Shown here: piece after piece, positions 51,232-60,729 of the stretch
Position numbering within the stretch: the stretch's first letter is position 1
Layout: every line of letters begins with the position of its first letter
Source: Microbacterium sp. zg-B96
GTDB taxonomy: Bacteria; Actinomycetota; Actinomycetes; Actinomycetales; Microbacteriaceae
Assembly: GCF_030246865.1 (NCBI RefSeq)
Contig: NZ_CP126738.1
Location: 992,001 to 1,056,000, forward strand
Reading direction: 5' to 3'
Length of the DNA stretch: 64,000 bases
Program-made: the position numbers and the translations under genes
Notes under the pieces: model-generated
Told to the model about the DNA's origin: nothing
Database searches by the model: none
Seen by the model: the letters and a program-made list of their open reading frames with translations, nothing else

Positions 51232-53502
51232 TTGGAAGGTCCTGAAATCACTGCCGCCGAAGCCGTCCTCGACAATGGACGCTTCGGCACCCGCACCATC
51301 CGGTTCGAAACCGGCCGCCTCGCCCAGCAGGCGCAGGGCGCCGTCGCCGCCTACCTCGACGAGGAGACGATGCTCCTGTCGGCCACCAGCGCCGGCAAGC
51401 ACCCTCGTGAGGGCTTCGACTTCTTCCCGCTGACCGTCGATGTCGAAGAGCGTTCGTATGCCGCGGGCAAGATCCCCGGCTCGTTCTTCCGCCGTGAGGG
51501 TCGCCCCTCCACCGACGCGATCCTCGTGTGCCGTCTCATCGACCGCCCGCTGCGTCCTTCGTTCGTCGAGGGCCTCCGCAATGAGGTGCAGATCGTCATC
51601 ACGGTGCTCTCGATCGCCCCGGGCGAGTTCTACGACGCACTCGCGATCAACGCGGCATCCCTGTCGACCCAGATCTCGGGCCTGCCGTTCTCCGGCCCGA
51701 TCGCCGGTGTCCGTCTCGCGCTCATGCCCGGTCACGGTGAGCACGGCGACCAGTGGATCGCGTTCCCCAAGGCCGAGCAGCTCGAAGAGGCCGTGTTCGA
51801 CCTCATCGTCGCCGGCCGCGTGCTGCCCGACGGCGACGTCGCGATCATGATGGTCGAGGCCGAGGCCACCGAGAACAGCTGGAACCTCATCAAGGCCGGC
51901 GCCACCAAGCCCAGCGAAGAGGTCGTCGCGCAGGGTCTGGAGGCTTCGAAGCCCTTCATCAAGGAGCTCGTCGCCGCGCAGAACGTCGTGGCGAACACCG
52001 CCGCGAAGGAGATCAAGCAGTTCCCGGTCTTCCTGCCCTACAGCCAGGAGACCTACGACTTCGTCGCCGGTCGCGCCTACGACTCGCTCGTCCCGATCTA
52101 CCAGATCGCCGACAAGCAGGAGCGTCAGAACGCCGACGACGAGCTGAAGGACCGCGTCAAGGCGGAACTGATCGCCGCGACCGAGGCGGGCGAGCTGCCC
52201 GCAGCTGCTCCGCTGGAGTTCTCGGCCGCGTACAAGTCGGTCACCAAGGCCATCGTTCGTGGCCGCATCCTCGCCGAGGGTGTGCGCATGGACGGCCGCG
52301 GTCTTGCCGACATCCGTCCGCTCGACGCGGAGGTGCAGGTCATCCCCCGCGTGCACGGTTCGGCGATCTTCCAGCGCGGCGAGACCCAGATCCTGGGTGT
52401 CACCACGCTGAACATGCTCAAGCTGGAGCAGCAGATCGACTCGCTGTCGCCCACGACGAGCAAGCGCTACATGCACCACTACAACTTCCCGCCCTACTCG
52501 ACCGGTGAGACCGGCCGAGTCGGCAGCCCGAAGCGTCGCGAGATCGGGCACGGCTTCCTCGCCGAGCGCGCCCTCGCGCCGGTGCTGCCCAGCCGCGAGG
52601 AGTTCCCGTACGCGATCCGTCAGGTCTCCGAGGCGCTGAGCTCCAACGGCTCGACGTCGATGGGTTCGGTGTGTGCGTCCACGCTGTCGCTGCTGAACGC
52701 CGGTGTGCCGCTGCGTGCTCCCGTCGCCGGTATCGCGATGGGGCTCGTGACCGACCAGGTCGACGGTCAGACCCGCTACGCGGCGCTGACCGACATCCTC
52801 GGTGCCGAGGACGCCCTCGGTGACATGGACTTCAAGGTCGCCGGCACGAGCGAGTTCGTCACGGCGATCCAGCTCGACACGAAGCTCGACGGCATCCCGT
52901 CGTCGGTGCTCTCGGCCGCGCTGCAGCAGGCCAAGGACGCGCGTCTGACGATCCTGAACGTGCTCAACGCTGCGATCGACGGTCCGGACGAGATGGCCCC
53001 GACCGCCCCGCGCGTGATCAGCGTGCAGATCCCGGTCGACAAGATCGGCGAGCTGATCGGCCCGAAGGGCAAGACGATCAACGCGATCCAGGACGAGACC
53101 GGCGCGCAGATCTCCATCGAGGAGGACGGCACCGTCTACATCGGCGCAACCGACGGCCCCGCGGCCGAGGCTGCCCGTGCCCAGGTGAACGCGATCGCCA
53201 ACCCCACCAACCCTGAGGTCGGCGAGCAGTTCCTCGGCACCGTCGTGAAGCTCGCCGCCTTCGGCGCCTTCATCTCGCTGCTTCCGGGCAAGGACGGTCT
53301 GCTGCACATCAGTGAGGTGCGCAAGCTCGCCGGTGGCAAGCGTGTCGAGAACGTCGAGGACGTGCTGGGTGTCGGGCAAAAGCTGCTCGTGCGCATCACG
53401 AAGATCGACGATCGCGGCAAGCTGTCCCTCGAGCCCGTCGTCGAGGAGGGCGCCGAGCAGGCTGCTCCCGCCGACGACGCCGAGGTCACGGTCGAAAGCT
53501 GA
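51232..53502 (+). CDS. pnp: Polyribonucleotide nucleotidyltransferase (PNPase)
   Basis: The protein is 756 aa, from a TTG start at 51232 behind AAGGAGAG (51219-51226). It degrades RNA 3' to 5' with phosphate, and in actinobacteria also adds tails. Domain order: RNase PH 1 ([20 protein letters not shown]), all-alpha linker, RNase PH 2 ([20 protein letters not shown], then [20 protein letters not shown] with the catalytic region), KH ([20 protein letters not shown]) and S1 ([20 protein letters not shown]). TTG with a structured leader suggests tight translational control. Confidence 0.98.
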   Translation: MEGPEITAAEAVLDNGRFGTRTIRFETGRLAQQAQGAVAAYLDEETMLLSATSAGKHPREGFDFFPLTVDVEERSYAAGKIPGSFFRREGRPSTDAILVCRLIDRPLRPSFVEGLRNEVQIVITVLSIAPGEFYDALAINAASLSTQISGLPFSGPIAGVRLALMPGHGEHGDQWIAFPKAEQLEEAVFDLIVAGRVLPDGDVAIMMVEAEATENSWNLIKAGATKPSEEVVAQGLEASKPFIKELVAAQNVVANTAAKEIKQFPVFLPYSQETYDFVAGRAYDSLVPIYQIADKQERQNADDELKDRVKAELIAATEAGELPAAAPLEFSAAYKSVTKAIVRGRILAEGVRMDGRGLADIRPLDAEVQVIPRVHGSAIFQRGETQILGVTTLNMLKLEQQIDSLSPTTSKRYMHHYNFPPYSTGETGRVGSPKRREIGHGFLAERALAPVLPSREEFPYAIRQVSEALSSNGSTSMGSVCASTLSLLNAGVPLRAPVAGIAMGLVTDQVDGQTRYAALTDILGAEDALGDMDFKVAGTSEFVTAIQLDTKLDGIPSSVLSAALQQAKDARLTILNVLNAAIDGPDEMAPTAPRVISVQIPVDKIGELIGPKGKTINAIQDETGAQISIEEDGTVYIGATDGPAAEAARAQVNAIANPTNPEVGEQFLGTVVKLAAFGAFISLLPGKDGLLHISEVRKLAGGKRVENVEDVLGVGQKLLVRITKIDDRGKLSLEPVVEEGAEQAAPADDAEVTVES

Positions 53503-53533
53503 ACCGCCGCTCGGTGATACCGAGCGCGTCGTC

Positions 53534-53570
53534 CGGATGCCCGTTCCCCCTTGTGGGGAGCGGGCATCCG
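53534..53570 (+). terminator. Terminator after pnp
   Basis: CGGATGCCCG (53534-53543) pairs with CGGGCATCCG (53561-53570), extended by CCCC/GGGG across one mismatch. It is followed by CCGTTTG. It ends pnp transcription just before the palindrome at 53576. Confidence 0.85.
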
Positions 53571-53575
53571 CCGTT

Positions 53576-53595
53576 TGTCCCCCGAACGGTGGACA
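53576..53595. promoter_or_regulatory. Fourth copy of the TGTCC-N10-GGACA palindrome
   Basis: TGTCCCCCGAACGGTGGACA (complement TGTCCACCGTTCGGGGGACA) shares both arms and, on the complement, the central TTCGG with the three phased copies at 12251-12354. It lies 82 bases upstream of a TAGCCT -10 candidate (53678-53683) for the aldo/keto-reductase-like gene, a usual activator position. This links that gene to the exopolysaccharide control region. Confidence 0.65.
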
Positions 53596-53755
53596 CCCCG
53601 CCTACGGCGTGACCAGAACGTTATGGAAAGTTCACTCTCCGTGCACGGCGATGGCCGGTGGTGTCGGTGGCCTGCCTTAGCCTCGGAGGTAAGCGCCGGG
53701 GGCGTGGAAAAAATGGCTCGGCATCCGCTCTGCGGATCGCCTGAGGGGGTGCGTC

Positions 53756-54790
53756 ATGGGTTTGTTCAGCGTCGGCTCGGCGAGTGCATCGCCGCGCCTT
53801 GCCAGCGAGCCTCGCGCACCCCATCCCTCAGCGCCGATCCCGGTGCAGGGCCCGCCGCTGGGGCGGGGCGTGCGTACCGTGCTCGGCGAATCCGGGCTGT
53901 CGGTGTTCCCGCTCATCGTCGGCGGCGCCGAGTTCGGGTGGCACGTCGACCTGGAATCCAGCCACGCGATCCTCGACGCCTACGTCGAGCTCGGTGGAAA
54001 CGCCGTGCACACCTCCGACGCGCACTCCAGCGGTCGCAGTGAGCACATCATCGGGCAGTGGATCCACTCCCGCGGTTTGCGCGACGATCTCGTCGTCGCG
54101 GTGCGGATCGGCGCCCACCCCGACCACCCGGGACTCGGACCGGTCAACCTGGTGCGCGCGGTGGAATCCTCGCTTACGCGACTGCGCACCGATCGCATCG
54201 ACATGCTCTACCTCGACGGCGACGCCGACGGCGGCGGCACCGCGCTGGAGGACGCGCTGGCGACGGTGGAGTGGCTGATCGAAGCAGGCAAGGTGCGCGC
54301 CCTCGGCGTCTTCGGGTTCACCGCACCCCAGCTGGTCGAGGCACGCATCCTGTCATCGGCGGGCCTGCCGCGCGTGACCGCACTCGATGTGCCGTACAAC
54401 CTGCTGCGTCGCGACGAGTTCGAGGGGGACCTGCGCCTGGTCGCCGGAGCCCAGGGCATCGCGGTGACCCCGTCGCAGGCGCTGGCCCACGGATTCCTCT
54501 CCGGGCGTCACCGCTCGCGGGCGCGCGCCGGAGCCTCGGTGCGCGGTGCACAGCTGGCCGCAAGCATGAACCGGCGCGGCACCCGGATGCTGCGGGCGGT
54601 CGACGCGCTGGGCACCGAACTGGGCGTATCGGATGCCGCGGTGGCGCTGGCGTGGCTGCTCGCACAGAAGACCGTGGTCGCGCCCATCGTCAACGTCTAC
54701 TCGCCGACCCACGTCGAGGAGCTGGTGCAGGGCGTCGGGGTCAAACTCGGCCGTAGCCAGCTGGCAGAACTTGCTCGCGCCGCCGGGTGA
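53756..54790 (+). CDS. Aldo/keto reductase-fold protein lacking the catalytic tetrad
   Basis: The protein is 344 aa; ATG 53756 follows GAGGGGG. The AKR barrel is recognisable from LGESGLSVFPLIVGGAEFGW to VNVYSPTHVEELVQGVGVKL, including RLRTDRIDMLYL, VEWLIEAGKVRALGVFGFTA and ALDVPYNLLRRDEFEGDLRL. But the Asp-Tyr-Lys-His tetrad is replaced. HTSDAHSSGRSE has His85 for Asp and His90 for Tyr, VVAVRIG has Arg117 for Lys, and MLYLDGD has Asp154 for His. It is therefore unlikely to reduce carbonyls by the usual mechanism and may be a regulatory or binding protein, like Kv-beta-type subunits. The NADP-binding C-terminal half looks normal. Confidence 0.82.
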   Translation: MGLFSVGSASASPRLASEPRAPHPSAPIPVQGPPLGRGVRTVLGESGLSVFPLIVGGAEFGWHVDLESSHAILDAYVELGGNAVHTSDAHSSGRSEHIIGQWIHSRGLRDDLVVAVRIGAHPDHPGLGPVNLVRAVESSLTRLRTDRIDMLYLDGDADGGGTALEDALATVEWLIEAGKVRALGVFGFTAPQLVEARILSSAGLPRVTALDVPYNLLRRDEFEGDLRLVAGAQGIAVTPSQALAHGFLSGRHRSRARAGASVRGAQLAASMNRRGTRMLRAVDALGTELGVSDAAVALAWLLAQKTVVAPIVNVYSPTHVEELVQGVGVKLGRSQLAELARAAG

Positions 54791-54856
54791 TCCGGGCCCT
54801 TGACATAGGCTGGGGCGGTGCGCCCCGGCACGGACCCCCGATGAAGTGAGCCCAGT

Positions 54857-55456
54857 GTGACGCAGTATCTGTACCTCGTGCGGCACGGAGAGCATCTCGA
54901 TGCCGAACACGGCATCGATGACGGACCGCTGTCCCCGCGCGGCCAGCGGCAGGCGGCGCTATTGGCGGACCGGCTCTCCGGCGTGCCGCTGACCGCGGTG
55001 TGGCACTCGCCGCTCGAGCGGGCCGCCGAAACCGCCCGTGCCGTCGCCGACCGGCTGCCGGCAGTCTCGCCGCGGCCCAACGCGCTGCTGTTCGACTGCG
55101 TCCCCACCGGCATGTCCGACGACACCCCGGCGGTGTACGAATCGTTCTTCGGCGCGTACACCGAGGCCGAGATCGAGGCGGGCAGCGCGCAGATGGCCGA
55201 CGCCGTGGGTGAGTTCCTCCGCCGCAAGCCCGGTGCGCACGAGCTGATCATCACCCATAACTTCGTCATCGCGTGGTTCGTGCGCGAAGTGCTGCAGATG
55301 CCGCAGTGGCGCTGGCTCACCCTGAACCAGGCGCATTGCGGGCTCACGGTGGTCGCGCAGCGCCCCGGACGGCCGTGGACCCTCATCTCGCACAACGACC
55401 TCGGTCACCTGCCGGTGGAACTGCGCACCGGTCTGCCGGAGCTGCCCCCGGTCTGA
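54857..55456 (+). CDS. Histidine phosphatase superfamily protein
   Basis: The protein is 199 aa from GTG 54857. The RHG motif LYLVRHGEHLDAEHGIDD places catalytic His10. SPRGQRQAALLADRLSGVPL, VWHSPLERAAETARAVADRL and HELIITHNFVIAWFVREVLQ (second His) complete the active site. It is a phosphoglycerate-mutase-like phosphatase acting on an unknown phosphorylated small molecule or protein. Its closeness to the degenerate AKR gene (66 bases) may mean co-transcription; TAGGCT at about 54806 could also be its own -10 box. Confidence 0.9.
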   Translation: MTQYLYLVRHGEHLDAEHGIDDGPLSPRGQRQAALLADRLSGVPLTAVWHSPLERAAETARAVADRLPAVSPRPNALLFDCVPTGMSDDTPAVYESFFGAYTEAEIEAGSAQMADAVGEFLRRKPGAHELIITHNFVIAWFVREVLQMPQWRWLTLNQAHCGLTVVAQRPGRPWTLISHNDLGHLPVELRTGLPELPPV

Positions 55457-55566
55457 CCCGACACGCCGGCGGAATCATCCTCCCGGTGGATGCGGCGGTT
55501 CACAGGTATCCCATAGCCTGACCGGATAAGGGCGGTCGTCGGCCGCGTCGGAGTCTGGGGAGGACC

Positions 55567-56538
55567 ATGAACCGCCACACTGTGGGCGCCGCCGTCGGTG
55601 CCGCCGTCCTGCTGGTCGCACTCACGGGGTGCAGCGGTCCCGAAGCAGACCCGGGCGCGGACGAGGAGCTGTCACCGCTGAACGCGTACCTCGCCGCTGC
55701 CTGGGGCGGGGATCTCAGCGAAGAAGAGCAACAGGAACGCTTCGAGAAGGAGCACGTCCAGCGCGAGGAGCTCGTGGCGCAGTGCATGACCGAGGACGGG
55801 TTCGAGTACATCCCCGCCCCCAACACCGGCTCCATCTCCTTTGAGTCGGACATGGTCTGGGAGCCCGACTCGCGGGAGTGGGTCGCGCAGTACGGCTACG
55901 GGATGATCACTTACCCCGGCCAGGATCAGCCGGCCGAACCGGACGAGGAGTACGTCGACCCCAACCAGGACTACGTCATGAGTCTGTCGGAGTCGGAGCA
56001 GGCTGCGTATTACGAGGCGTTGTACGGCCCCGGGGTGCCCGAAGAGGAGATGGCCGAGGACGGGTCGTACGAGTGGGACTGGACGACGGCCGGATGCCAC
56101 GGCTGGGCGCAGCACGAGATTGACGGGGAGAACCCGACCACCTCCGACGAGCACCAGCCGCTGATGGATGCCATCAACGAGTTCTACACCGACATGCAGA
56201 ACGACCCCGCACTGGCAGACCTCAACGCCGAGTGGGCCGCGTGCATGGATGAGGGGGGATACCCGGGGTTCACCGCGCAGACCGATGCGCAGACATCGAT
56301 CAGCGACGAGCTGAACGCCTACTACGAGGGTCAGACCGAGTGGATCGAGGACGACCCGAAGCTCGCCGAACTGGGCGAGCGCGAGATCGAGCTGGCGCTG
56401 GTCGACCTGGACTGCCGGGAGAAGACCGACTTCCGGGACAAGCAGACCAAGATCAATGCGACGCTGGAGGAAGAGTTCATCGCCGATCACCAGGCAGAAC
56501 TGGACGCGTTCAAGGCCGCAGCCGAGCAGGGGCGATAG
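55567..56538 (+). CDS. Acidic lipoprotein of unknown function, first gene of an ABC export operon
   Basis: The protein is 323 aa with a lipoprotein signal: helix AAVGAAVLLVALTGC, lipobox LTGC with Cys22 as lipid site. The mature part is very acidic (EEEQQERFEKEH, EPDEEYVDPNQDY) and holds a few Cys (CMTEDGFEY, AGCHGWAQ, AACMDEGG, DCREKTDF), which could form two disulphides. No family is recognised by me, although similar acidic lipoproteins precede MacAB-like systems in Microbacteriaceae. The stop directly abuts the GTG of the next gene, so it is likely a partner of the transporter, perhaps a surface receptor. Confidence 0.8.
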   Translation: MNRHTVGAAVGAAVLLVALTGCSGPEADPGADEELSPLNAYLAAAWGGDLSEEEQQERFEKEHVQREELVAQCMTEDGFEYIPAPNTGSISFESDMVWEPDSREWVAQYGYGMITYPGQDQPAEPDEEYVDPNQDYVMSLSESEQAAYYEALYGPGVPEEEMAEDGSYEWDWTTAGCHGWAQHEIDGENPTTSDEHQPLMDAINEFYTDMQNDPALADLNAEWAACMDEGGYPGFTAQTDAQTSISDELNAYYEGQTEWIEDDPKLAELGEREIELALVDLDCREKTDFRDKQTKINATLEEEFIADHQAELDAFKAAAEQGR

Positions 56539-58170
56539 GTGACCCGCCGCGACGCGCGGGTCTTCGACGAGCTACTTCCCGCCGGCGACGCGGAAGCGTC
56601 GACCGATCCCGTCGCGGGGGCAGCGCCGGAGCCGGCGGTAGAGACCGCTGCCCTCAGCCGGGTGCAGGGCTGGCGGCGCGTGTTCCGCACCAACCGCGTG
56701 CTGTGGATCATCGCCGCGGCGGCGGTCGTGAGCCTGGTCGCGGGACTGCTGGTCGGCCGGTTCGTGCTGTCGCCGGCCGATGCGGCGTCGCTGACCGACC
56801 CGCCCGCGCCCGGTCTGATCACCGTGGCCATGGAGCGCGGCATCCTGAGCAACGACGTCACCATTCGCGGGGACGTGGGTTACGCCGACTCGGTCGAGGT
56901 CACGATCGACACCGCCGCGCTCGGTGGTCCCGCCGTGGTCACCGGCAGCGTGCCCGAGCCAGGCGCGACGCTCACGCCGCTGTCGGTGGCGCTGGAGGTC
57001 GCCGGCCGGCCGGTCATCGTGCTGCCGGGCGACCTGCCCGCCTATCGCACGCTCGTGTACGGCCTCACCGGTCCCGACGTGGTGCAGTTCAAGGAGGCGA
57101 TGCGCCAGGTGGGCATCGACGCCGGCGACCCCGCATCGGACCGCTTCGACGAGACCGCTGCGGCTGCCGTGACCGCGCTGTACACCCAGATCGGCTACCC
57201 CGCGCCGGCGGCGGATCCCGGTGCGGCCGACGCGGTGCGTGCCGCGCAGGAAGGCGTGAGCGCCGCGGAGCAGGCGCTCGCCGCCGCGCGGGCCGATCTC
57301 GGGCAGGCCGCCGGCGGCGCCTCCGCGGTCGAGATCCGCGCCGCCGACAACGCCGTCAACAGCGCTCAGCGTGCGCTCGACGTACGACGAGGCCAGCCCC
57401 CCGGAGATCCCGCAGAGGTGCCGGCGTGGCAGGCCGAGCTTTCCGACCTGCAGGACGCACTGGAGCTGCGGCAGCTGGAACGGCGCCAGCTGGATGCCGC
57501 TCCCGACACCAGCGGGCAGCGCGGAGCCGTCGAAGCGGCCAACCGCCAACTCGCCGACGCGCGCGACGGCCTCGCCCGGGCGCGGGAACAGGCGCTGCCG
57601 GCGCTCCCGGCAGGCGAGGTGCTGTATCTGGGGGATCTGCCCCGTCGCGTCGATGCCGTCAACGTGACGCGCGGCCAGGTGCTGCAGGGTGCGGCGATGA
57701 TCGTGTCGGGTGCGACGATCACCGTGAGCGGCAGCGCGGCCCCCGCGGACGCGGCGTTGCTGACCGTCGGGGGCGAGGCGACATTCGAGCTGCCCGACGG
57801 CACCCCGCACCGCGCGGTGATCTCCGCCCTCACACCCGGGCCGACCCAGGGCGACCGCTGGGAGATCGCCCTGCAGCCCGACGAGCTCACGACCGAGCAG
57901 GCGATGCAACTGCAGGGCAGCAATGTGCGCGTGTCGCTGCCGGTGGGTGCGACCGCCGGCGAGGTGCTGTTCGCCCCGCTCGCCGCGCTCACTGCGGGCC
58001 CGGGCGGTGAGGCCCGCGTCGAGGTCGTCGAGGGCGATCCCCGCGACGGCGCCGACGCGGTCACCCGGCTGGTGGCCGTGGAGACCGGACTGGCAGCCGG
58101 GGGATCGGTGGAGATCGTGTCGGCCGACGGCGCACTGAGCGAGGGCGACCTCGTGGTGGTCGGCCGGTGA
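56539..58170 (+). CDS. Periplasmic-adaptor-like (MacA/HlyD type) membrane fusion protein
   Basis: The protein is 543 aa from GTG 56539. One membrane helix at about residues 54-78 anchors it. The external part opens with a barrel-like segment (VTIRGDVGYADSVEVTIDTA). A peptidoglycan-binding-like insert follows (VYGLTGPDVVQFKEAMRQVG). Then comes a long Ala/Arg/Gln-rich coiled coil at about 230-360 (VSAAEQALAAARADLGQAAG, LELRQLERRQLDA), and a second barrel. In Gram-positives such adaptors work with MacB-like permeases and an ATPase. The next gene overlaps by four bases (GTGA). Confidence 0.83.
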   Translation: MTRRDARVFDELLPAGDAEASTDPVAGAAPEPAVETAALSRVQGWRRVFRTNRVLWIIAAAAVVSLVAGLLVGRFVLSPADAASLTDPPAPGLITVAMERGILSNDVTIRGDVGYADSVEVTIDTAALGGPAVVTGSVPEPGATLTPLSVALEVAGRPVIVLPGDLPAYRTLVYGLTGPDVVQFKEAMRQVGIDAGDPASDRFDETAAAAVTALYTQIGYPAPAADPGAADAVRAAQEGVSAAEQALAAARADLGQAAGGASAVEIRAADNAVNSAQRALDVRRGQPPGDPAEVPAWQAELSDLQDALELRQLERRQLDAAPDTSGQRGAVEAANRQLADARDGLARAREQALPALPAGEVLYLGDLPRRVDAVNVTRGQVLQGAAMIVSGATITVSGSAAPADAALLTVGGEATFELPDGTPHRAVISALTPGPTQGDRWEIALQPDELTTEQAMQLQGSNVRVSLPVGATAGEVLFAPLAALTAGPGGEARVEVVEGDPRDGADAVTRLVAVETGLAAGGSVEIVSADGALSEGDLVVVGR

Positions 58171-58844
58171 CCCAGGCGCTGCTCGAACTGCACGATGTCA
58201 CGCGGTCGTTCCCCGGGCCTCCGGAGGTGCAGGCGCTGAAGGGCGTGAACCTGCGGGTGGACCGCGGCGACTACGTGTCGATCGTCGGTTCCAGCGGCTC
58301 GGGCAAGTCGACGATGCTCAACATCCTGGGGTTGCTGGACCGCCCGAGCGTCGGGGAGTACCGCATCGATGGCGTCGTCACCGGCACGCTCACGGAGAAC
58401 GAGCGCGCCGCCGTGCGCGCTCGCCGCATCGGTTTCGTCTTCCAGTCCTTCCACCTCATGCCCAGGCGCACCGTGCTGGACAACGTGCTCATGCCGATGC
58501 TGTACAGCGGGGTACCCCGCGGCGAACGGGAACACCGCGCCCGCCGCACGCTGGAGCGGGTGGGGTTGAGTCACCGCACGGAGTTCCTGCCCACGACCCT
58601 TTCGGGCGGGGAGCGGCAGCGCGTCGCCGTCGCGAGGGCCGTGGTGAGCACGCCCAGTGTGCTGTTGGCAGACGAACCCACCGGGAACCTCGATGCCGCG
58701 ACGTCGGAAGAGGTCATGGCGCTGTTCGACGACCTCCGCGCCGACGGGCTCACGCTCGTGGTGATCACCCACGATGCCGCGGTGGCAGCCCTCGCCGACC
58801 GTCGCGTGCGCATCGCGGACGGCCGCCTGACGGAGGAAGCCTGA
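58167..58844 (+). CDS. ABC transporter ATPase, MacB/LolD type
   Basis: The protein is 225 aa, from GTG 58167 overlapping the adaptor stop. Walker A GSSGSGKST is at residues 41-49, the Q-loop region at RIGFVFQSFHLMPRRTVLDN, signature TLSGGERQRVAVARAVV, Walker B VLLADEPTGNLDAATSEEVM, and the switch His in LTLVVITHDAAVAALAD. It powers the permease encoded next (TGATG overlap). The NLDxxTSxE pattern is typical of lipoprotein/macrolide exporter-type ATPases. Confidence 0.96.
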   Translation: MTQALLELHDVTRSFPGPPEVQALKGVNLRVDRGDYVSIVGSSGSGKSTMLNILGLLDRPSVGEYRIDGVVTGTLTENERAAVRARRIGFVFQSFHLMPRRTVLDNVLMPMLYSGVPRGEREHRARRTLERVGLSHRTEFLPTTLSGGERQRVAVARAVVSTPSVLLADEPTGNLDAATSEEVMALFDDLRADGLTLVVITHDAAVAALADRRVRIADGRLTEEA

Positions 58845-60142
58845 TGGTCCGCTGGTTCCGGCGGCGCCGCGCCGCGGCATCCGACCCCATCGCAACCCAC
58901 ATTCTCGTGACGCAGGTGCCGCGGGCCGACCGGTACACGGCGGCGGATCTGCTGGTCGAGGCCACCGCCGATATCGGGTCGCGTCCCGGACGGCTCGCCA
59001 TGACCCTCGTGGGAACCGTGCTCGGCATCGGCGCGCTGGTCGCCACGATCGGCTTCTCGCAGACCGCCGCACACCAGATCGCCCGGCAGTTCGACGCCGT
59101 CAAGGCGACGCAGGTCGTCGTCGCCCCCGGTGAGGCGCGTACCTCCTCCGGCGGCAGCGCGGCGACCACACGGCTGCCGTGGGACGGTGTGGACCGCGTC
59201 GTGCGGCTGGTCGGAGTGGAGGCGGCCACCCTCATCGCCGACGTGTCGCTGGGCACCGACACCATCACGGCCGTGCCGGTCAACGACCCGTCGGCGCCGG
59301 CGACGGCCTCGCCGGATCTCATCGCCTCGACACCCGGTCTGCTCGACGTGTTGGGCGGACATCTCGTCACCGGGCGGATGTTCGACGCCGGCCATGACGA
59401 GCGCGCGGACCGCGTCGTCGTGCTCGGCGCCGGTGCCGCCGAACGGCTCGGCATCAACCGGGTCGACAGTCAGCCGTCGGTGTTCATCGGCGGGGTGCCC
59501 TACGCCGTGCTCGGCGTGTTCGACGGCGTCCAGGCGCGCGGCGACCTGCTCGACGCGGTCGTCGTCCCCATGCGCACCGCCCGCCACGAGCGCGCGCTGG
59601 GCGCACCCGGCCAGATGCAGATCCGCATCGTCATGGGCACCGGCCCGCAGGTCGGGGAGCAGTCGGCGATCGCGCTGTCGCCGGATGCGCCGGAGAACCT
59701 CGAGGTCTCCGCGCCTTCGGCCCGCTCCGACCTCGGCGATTCGGTCAGCGCCGACGTCAACGTGGTGTTCCTCGTCCTCGGGGGCATCGTGCTCCTGGCC
59801 GGCGCGCTGGGCATCGCGAACGTCACCATGCTCAACGTCATCGAGCGGGTGCCGGAGATCGGGCTGCGCCGCGCGCTGGGGTCGACCGGGCGTCAGATCG
59901 CGTCGCAGTTCGTCGTGGAGTCGATCATCATCGGGTTGCTGGGCGGGCTGCTGGGCGCCGCCCTGGCGGTGCTGTCGGTCGTGGGTTTCGCCGCGGTGCA
60001 GCAGTGGACGCCGGTGATCAACCCTTGGATCGCGGTGGGCGGCGCGGTGCTCGGCGCCGTGGTGGGGCTGGTCGCCGGTTGGTTCCCGGCGCGACGGGCG
60101 TCGCGGATCGAGCCGGTTACCGCGCTGCGCGGCGGGAGCTGA
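58844..60142 (+). CDS. ABC transporter permease, MacB/FtsX type
   Basis: The protein is 432 aa. After a cytoplasmic start, the first helix (LAMTLVGTVLGIGALVATIG) is followed by an external MacB-core domain at about 60-290 and three C-terminal helices with FtsX motifs (VFLVLGGIVLLAGALGIANV, then ERVPEIGLRRALGSTGRQIA, and VGLVAGWFPARRASRIEPVT). It works by mechanotransmission to push substrates outside the membrane rather than by an ordinary channel. With the lipoprotein and adaptor genes it forms a tripartite-like export operon. A repeat array starts 18 bases after its stop. Confidence 0.94.
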   Translation: MVRWFRRRRAAASDPIATHILVTQVPRADRYTAADLLVEATADIGSRPGRLAMTLVGTVLGIGALVATIGFSQTAAHQIARQFDAVKATQVVVAPGEARTSSGGSAATTRLPWDGVDRVVRLVGVEAATLIADVSLGTDTITAVPVNDPSAPATASPDLIASTPGLLDVLGGHLVTGRMFDAGHDERADRVVVLGAGAAERLGINRVDSQPSVFIGGVPYAVLGVFDGVQARGDLLDAVVVPMRTARHERALGAPGQMQIRIVMGTGPQVGEQSAIALSPDAPENLEVSAPSARSDLGDSVSADVNVVFLVLGGIVLLAGALGIANVTMLNVIERVPEIGLRRALGSTGRQIASQFVVESIIIGLLGGLLGAALAVLSVVGFAAVQQWTPVINPWIAVGGAVLGAVVGLVAGWFPARRASRIEPVTALRGGS

Positions 60143-60159
60143 GCCTGCGCCGCTGCCGC

Positions 60160-60209
60160 CGAGTGAGTATTCGTCGCGCCGAGTGAGTATTCGTCACGCC
60201 GAGTGAGTA
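60160..60209 (+). repeat. Three-unit array of the CGAGTGAGTATTC repeat, 20-bp period
   Basis: Cores start at 60160, 60180 and 60200, exactly 20 bp apart; the third is degraded after CGAGTGAGTA. Spacers GTCGCGC and GTCACGC differ by one base. It reads with the permease gene. A half-unit of the ladder palindrome follows at 60217-60235, so both repeat families occur together here, as at 32930-33078. Confidence 0.88.
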
Positions 60210-60236
60210 CCGGGAGTCCTCCTGTGCCGGGAAGGC

Positions 60237-60704
60237 CTACAGCACCTTGCCGTACCAGCGTGTCGCGTTGGGGTTGTCGTTGTAGGGCTCGATCGCCTCG
60301 AAACCGGATGCCGCGTACAGCCGTCCCGCGGCTTGGAGCGTGTGGTGGGTGTCGAGGACGAGTTCGCCCGCTCCCCACTCCCGCGCCCTCGCCTCGAGCC
60401 CGGCCAGCAGCACCCGCCCCCAGCCGCGGCCACGCGTCTCGGGTCGCAGGAACAGGTGCTTCACCTCATAGCGCCGGCCGTGGGGACCGTCGGGGATGAG
60501 ACGGATGCCACCGCAGCCGACCGCTCGACCGTCGTCGTCCAGCGCCAGCAGGAAAACGCCAGCCGGCGGGGTGAACGTATTCACTTCGGGGAATACGGTG
60601 CGATACGCCTGCTCGGGGAAGCCCTCGGCCCGCATCCCGAAGTACTCGGTCAGCAGCTCTCGCGCGGTGGGATCGTCGACGGGCGCGGGACGCAGGCTCA
60701 CCAT
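60237..60704 (-). CDS. GNAT family N-acetyltransferase
   Basis: The protein is 155 aa from the ATG at 60702-60704; TACGCT (60712-60717, complement) is seven bases upstream. GNAT motifs: VFLLALDDDGRAVGCGGIRL, then YEVKHLFLRPETRGRGWGRV (the Q/RxxGxG/A acetyl-CoA loop) and LLAGLEARAREWGAGELVLD, ending in AAGRLYAASGFEAIEPYN. It acetylates an unknown small molecule or protein. It is divergent from dapB with only 31 bases between the start codons. Confidence 0.9.
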   Translation of the reverse strand: MVSLRPAPVDDPTARELLTEYFGMRAEGFPEQAYRTVFPEVNTFTPPAGVFLLALDDDGRAVGCGGIRLIPDGPHGRRYEVKHLFLRPETRGRGWGRVLLAGLEARAREWGAGELVLDTHHTLQAAGRLYAASGFEAIEPYNDNPNATRWYGKVL

Positions 60705-60711
60705 GGCTTCG

Positions 60712-60729
60712 AGCGTAGCCCCGTAGGCT
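60712..60729. promoter_or_regulatory. Back-to-back leaderless -10 boxes for the GNAT gene and dapB
   Basis: AGCGTA at 60712-60717 (TACGCT on the complement) serves the GNAT gene and TAGGCT at 60724-60729 serves dapB. They are six bases apart, so the -35 region of each must lie in or near the other gene's first codons and polymerase can bind only one at a time. Confidence 0.6.
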
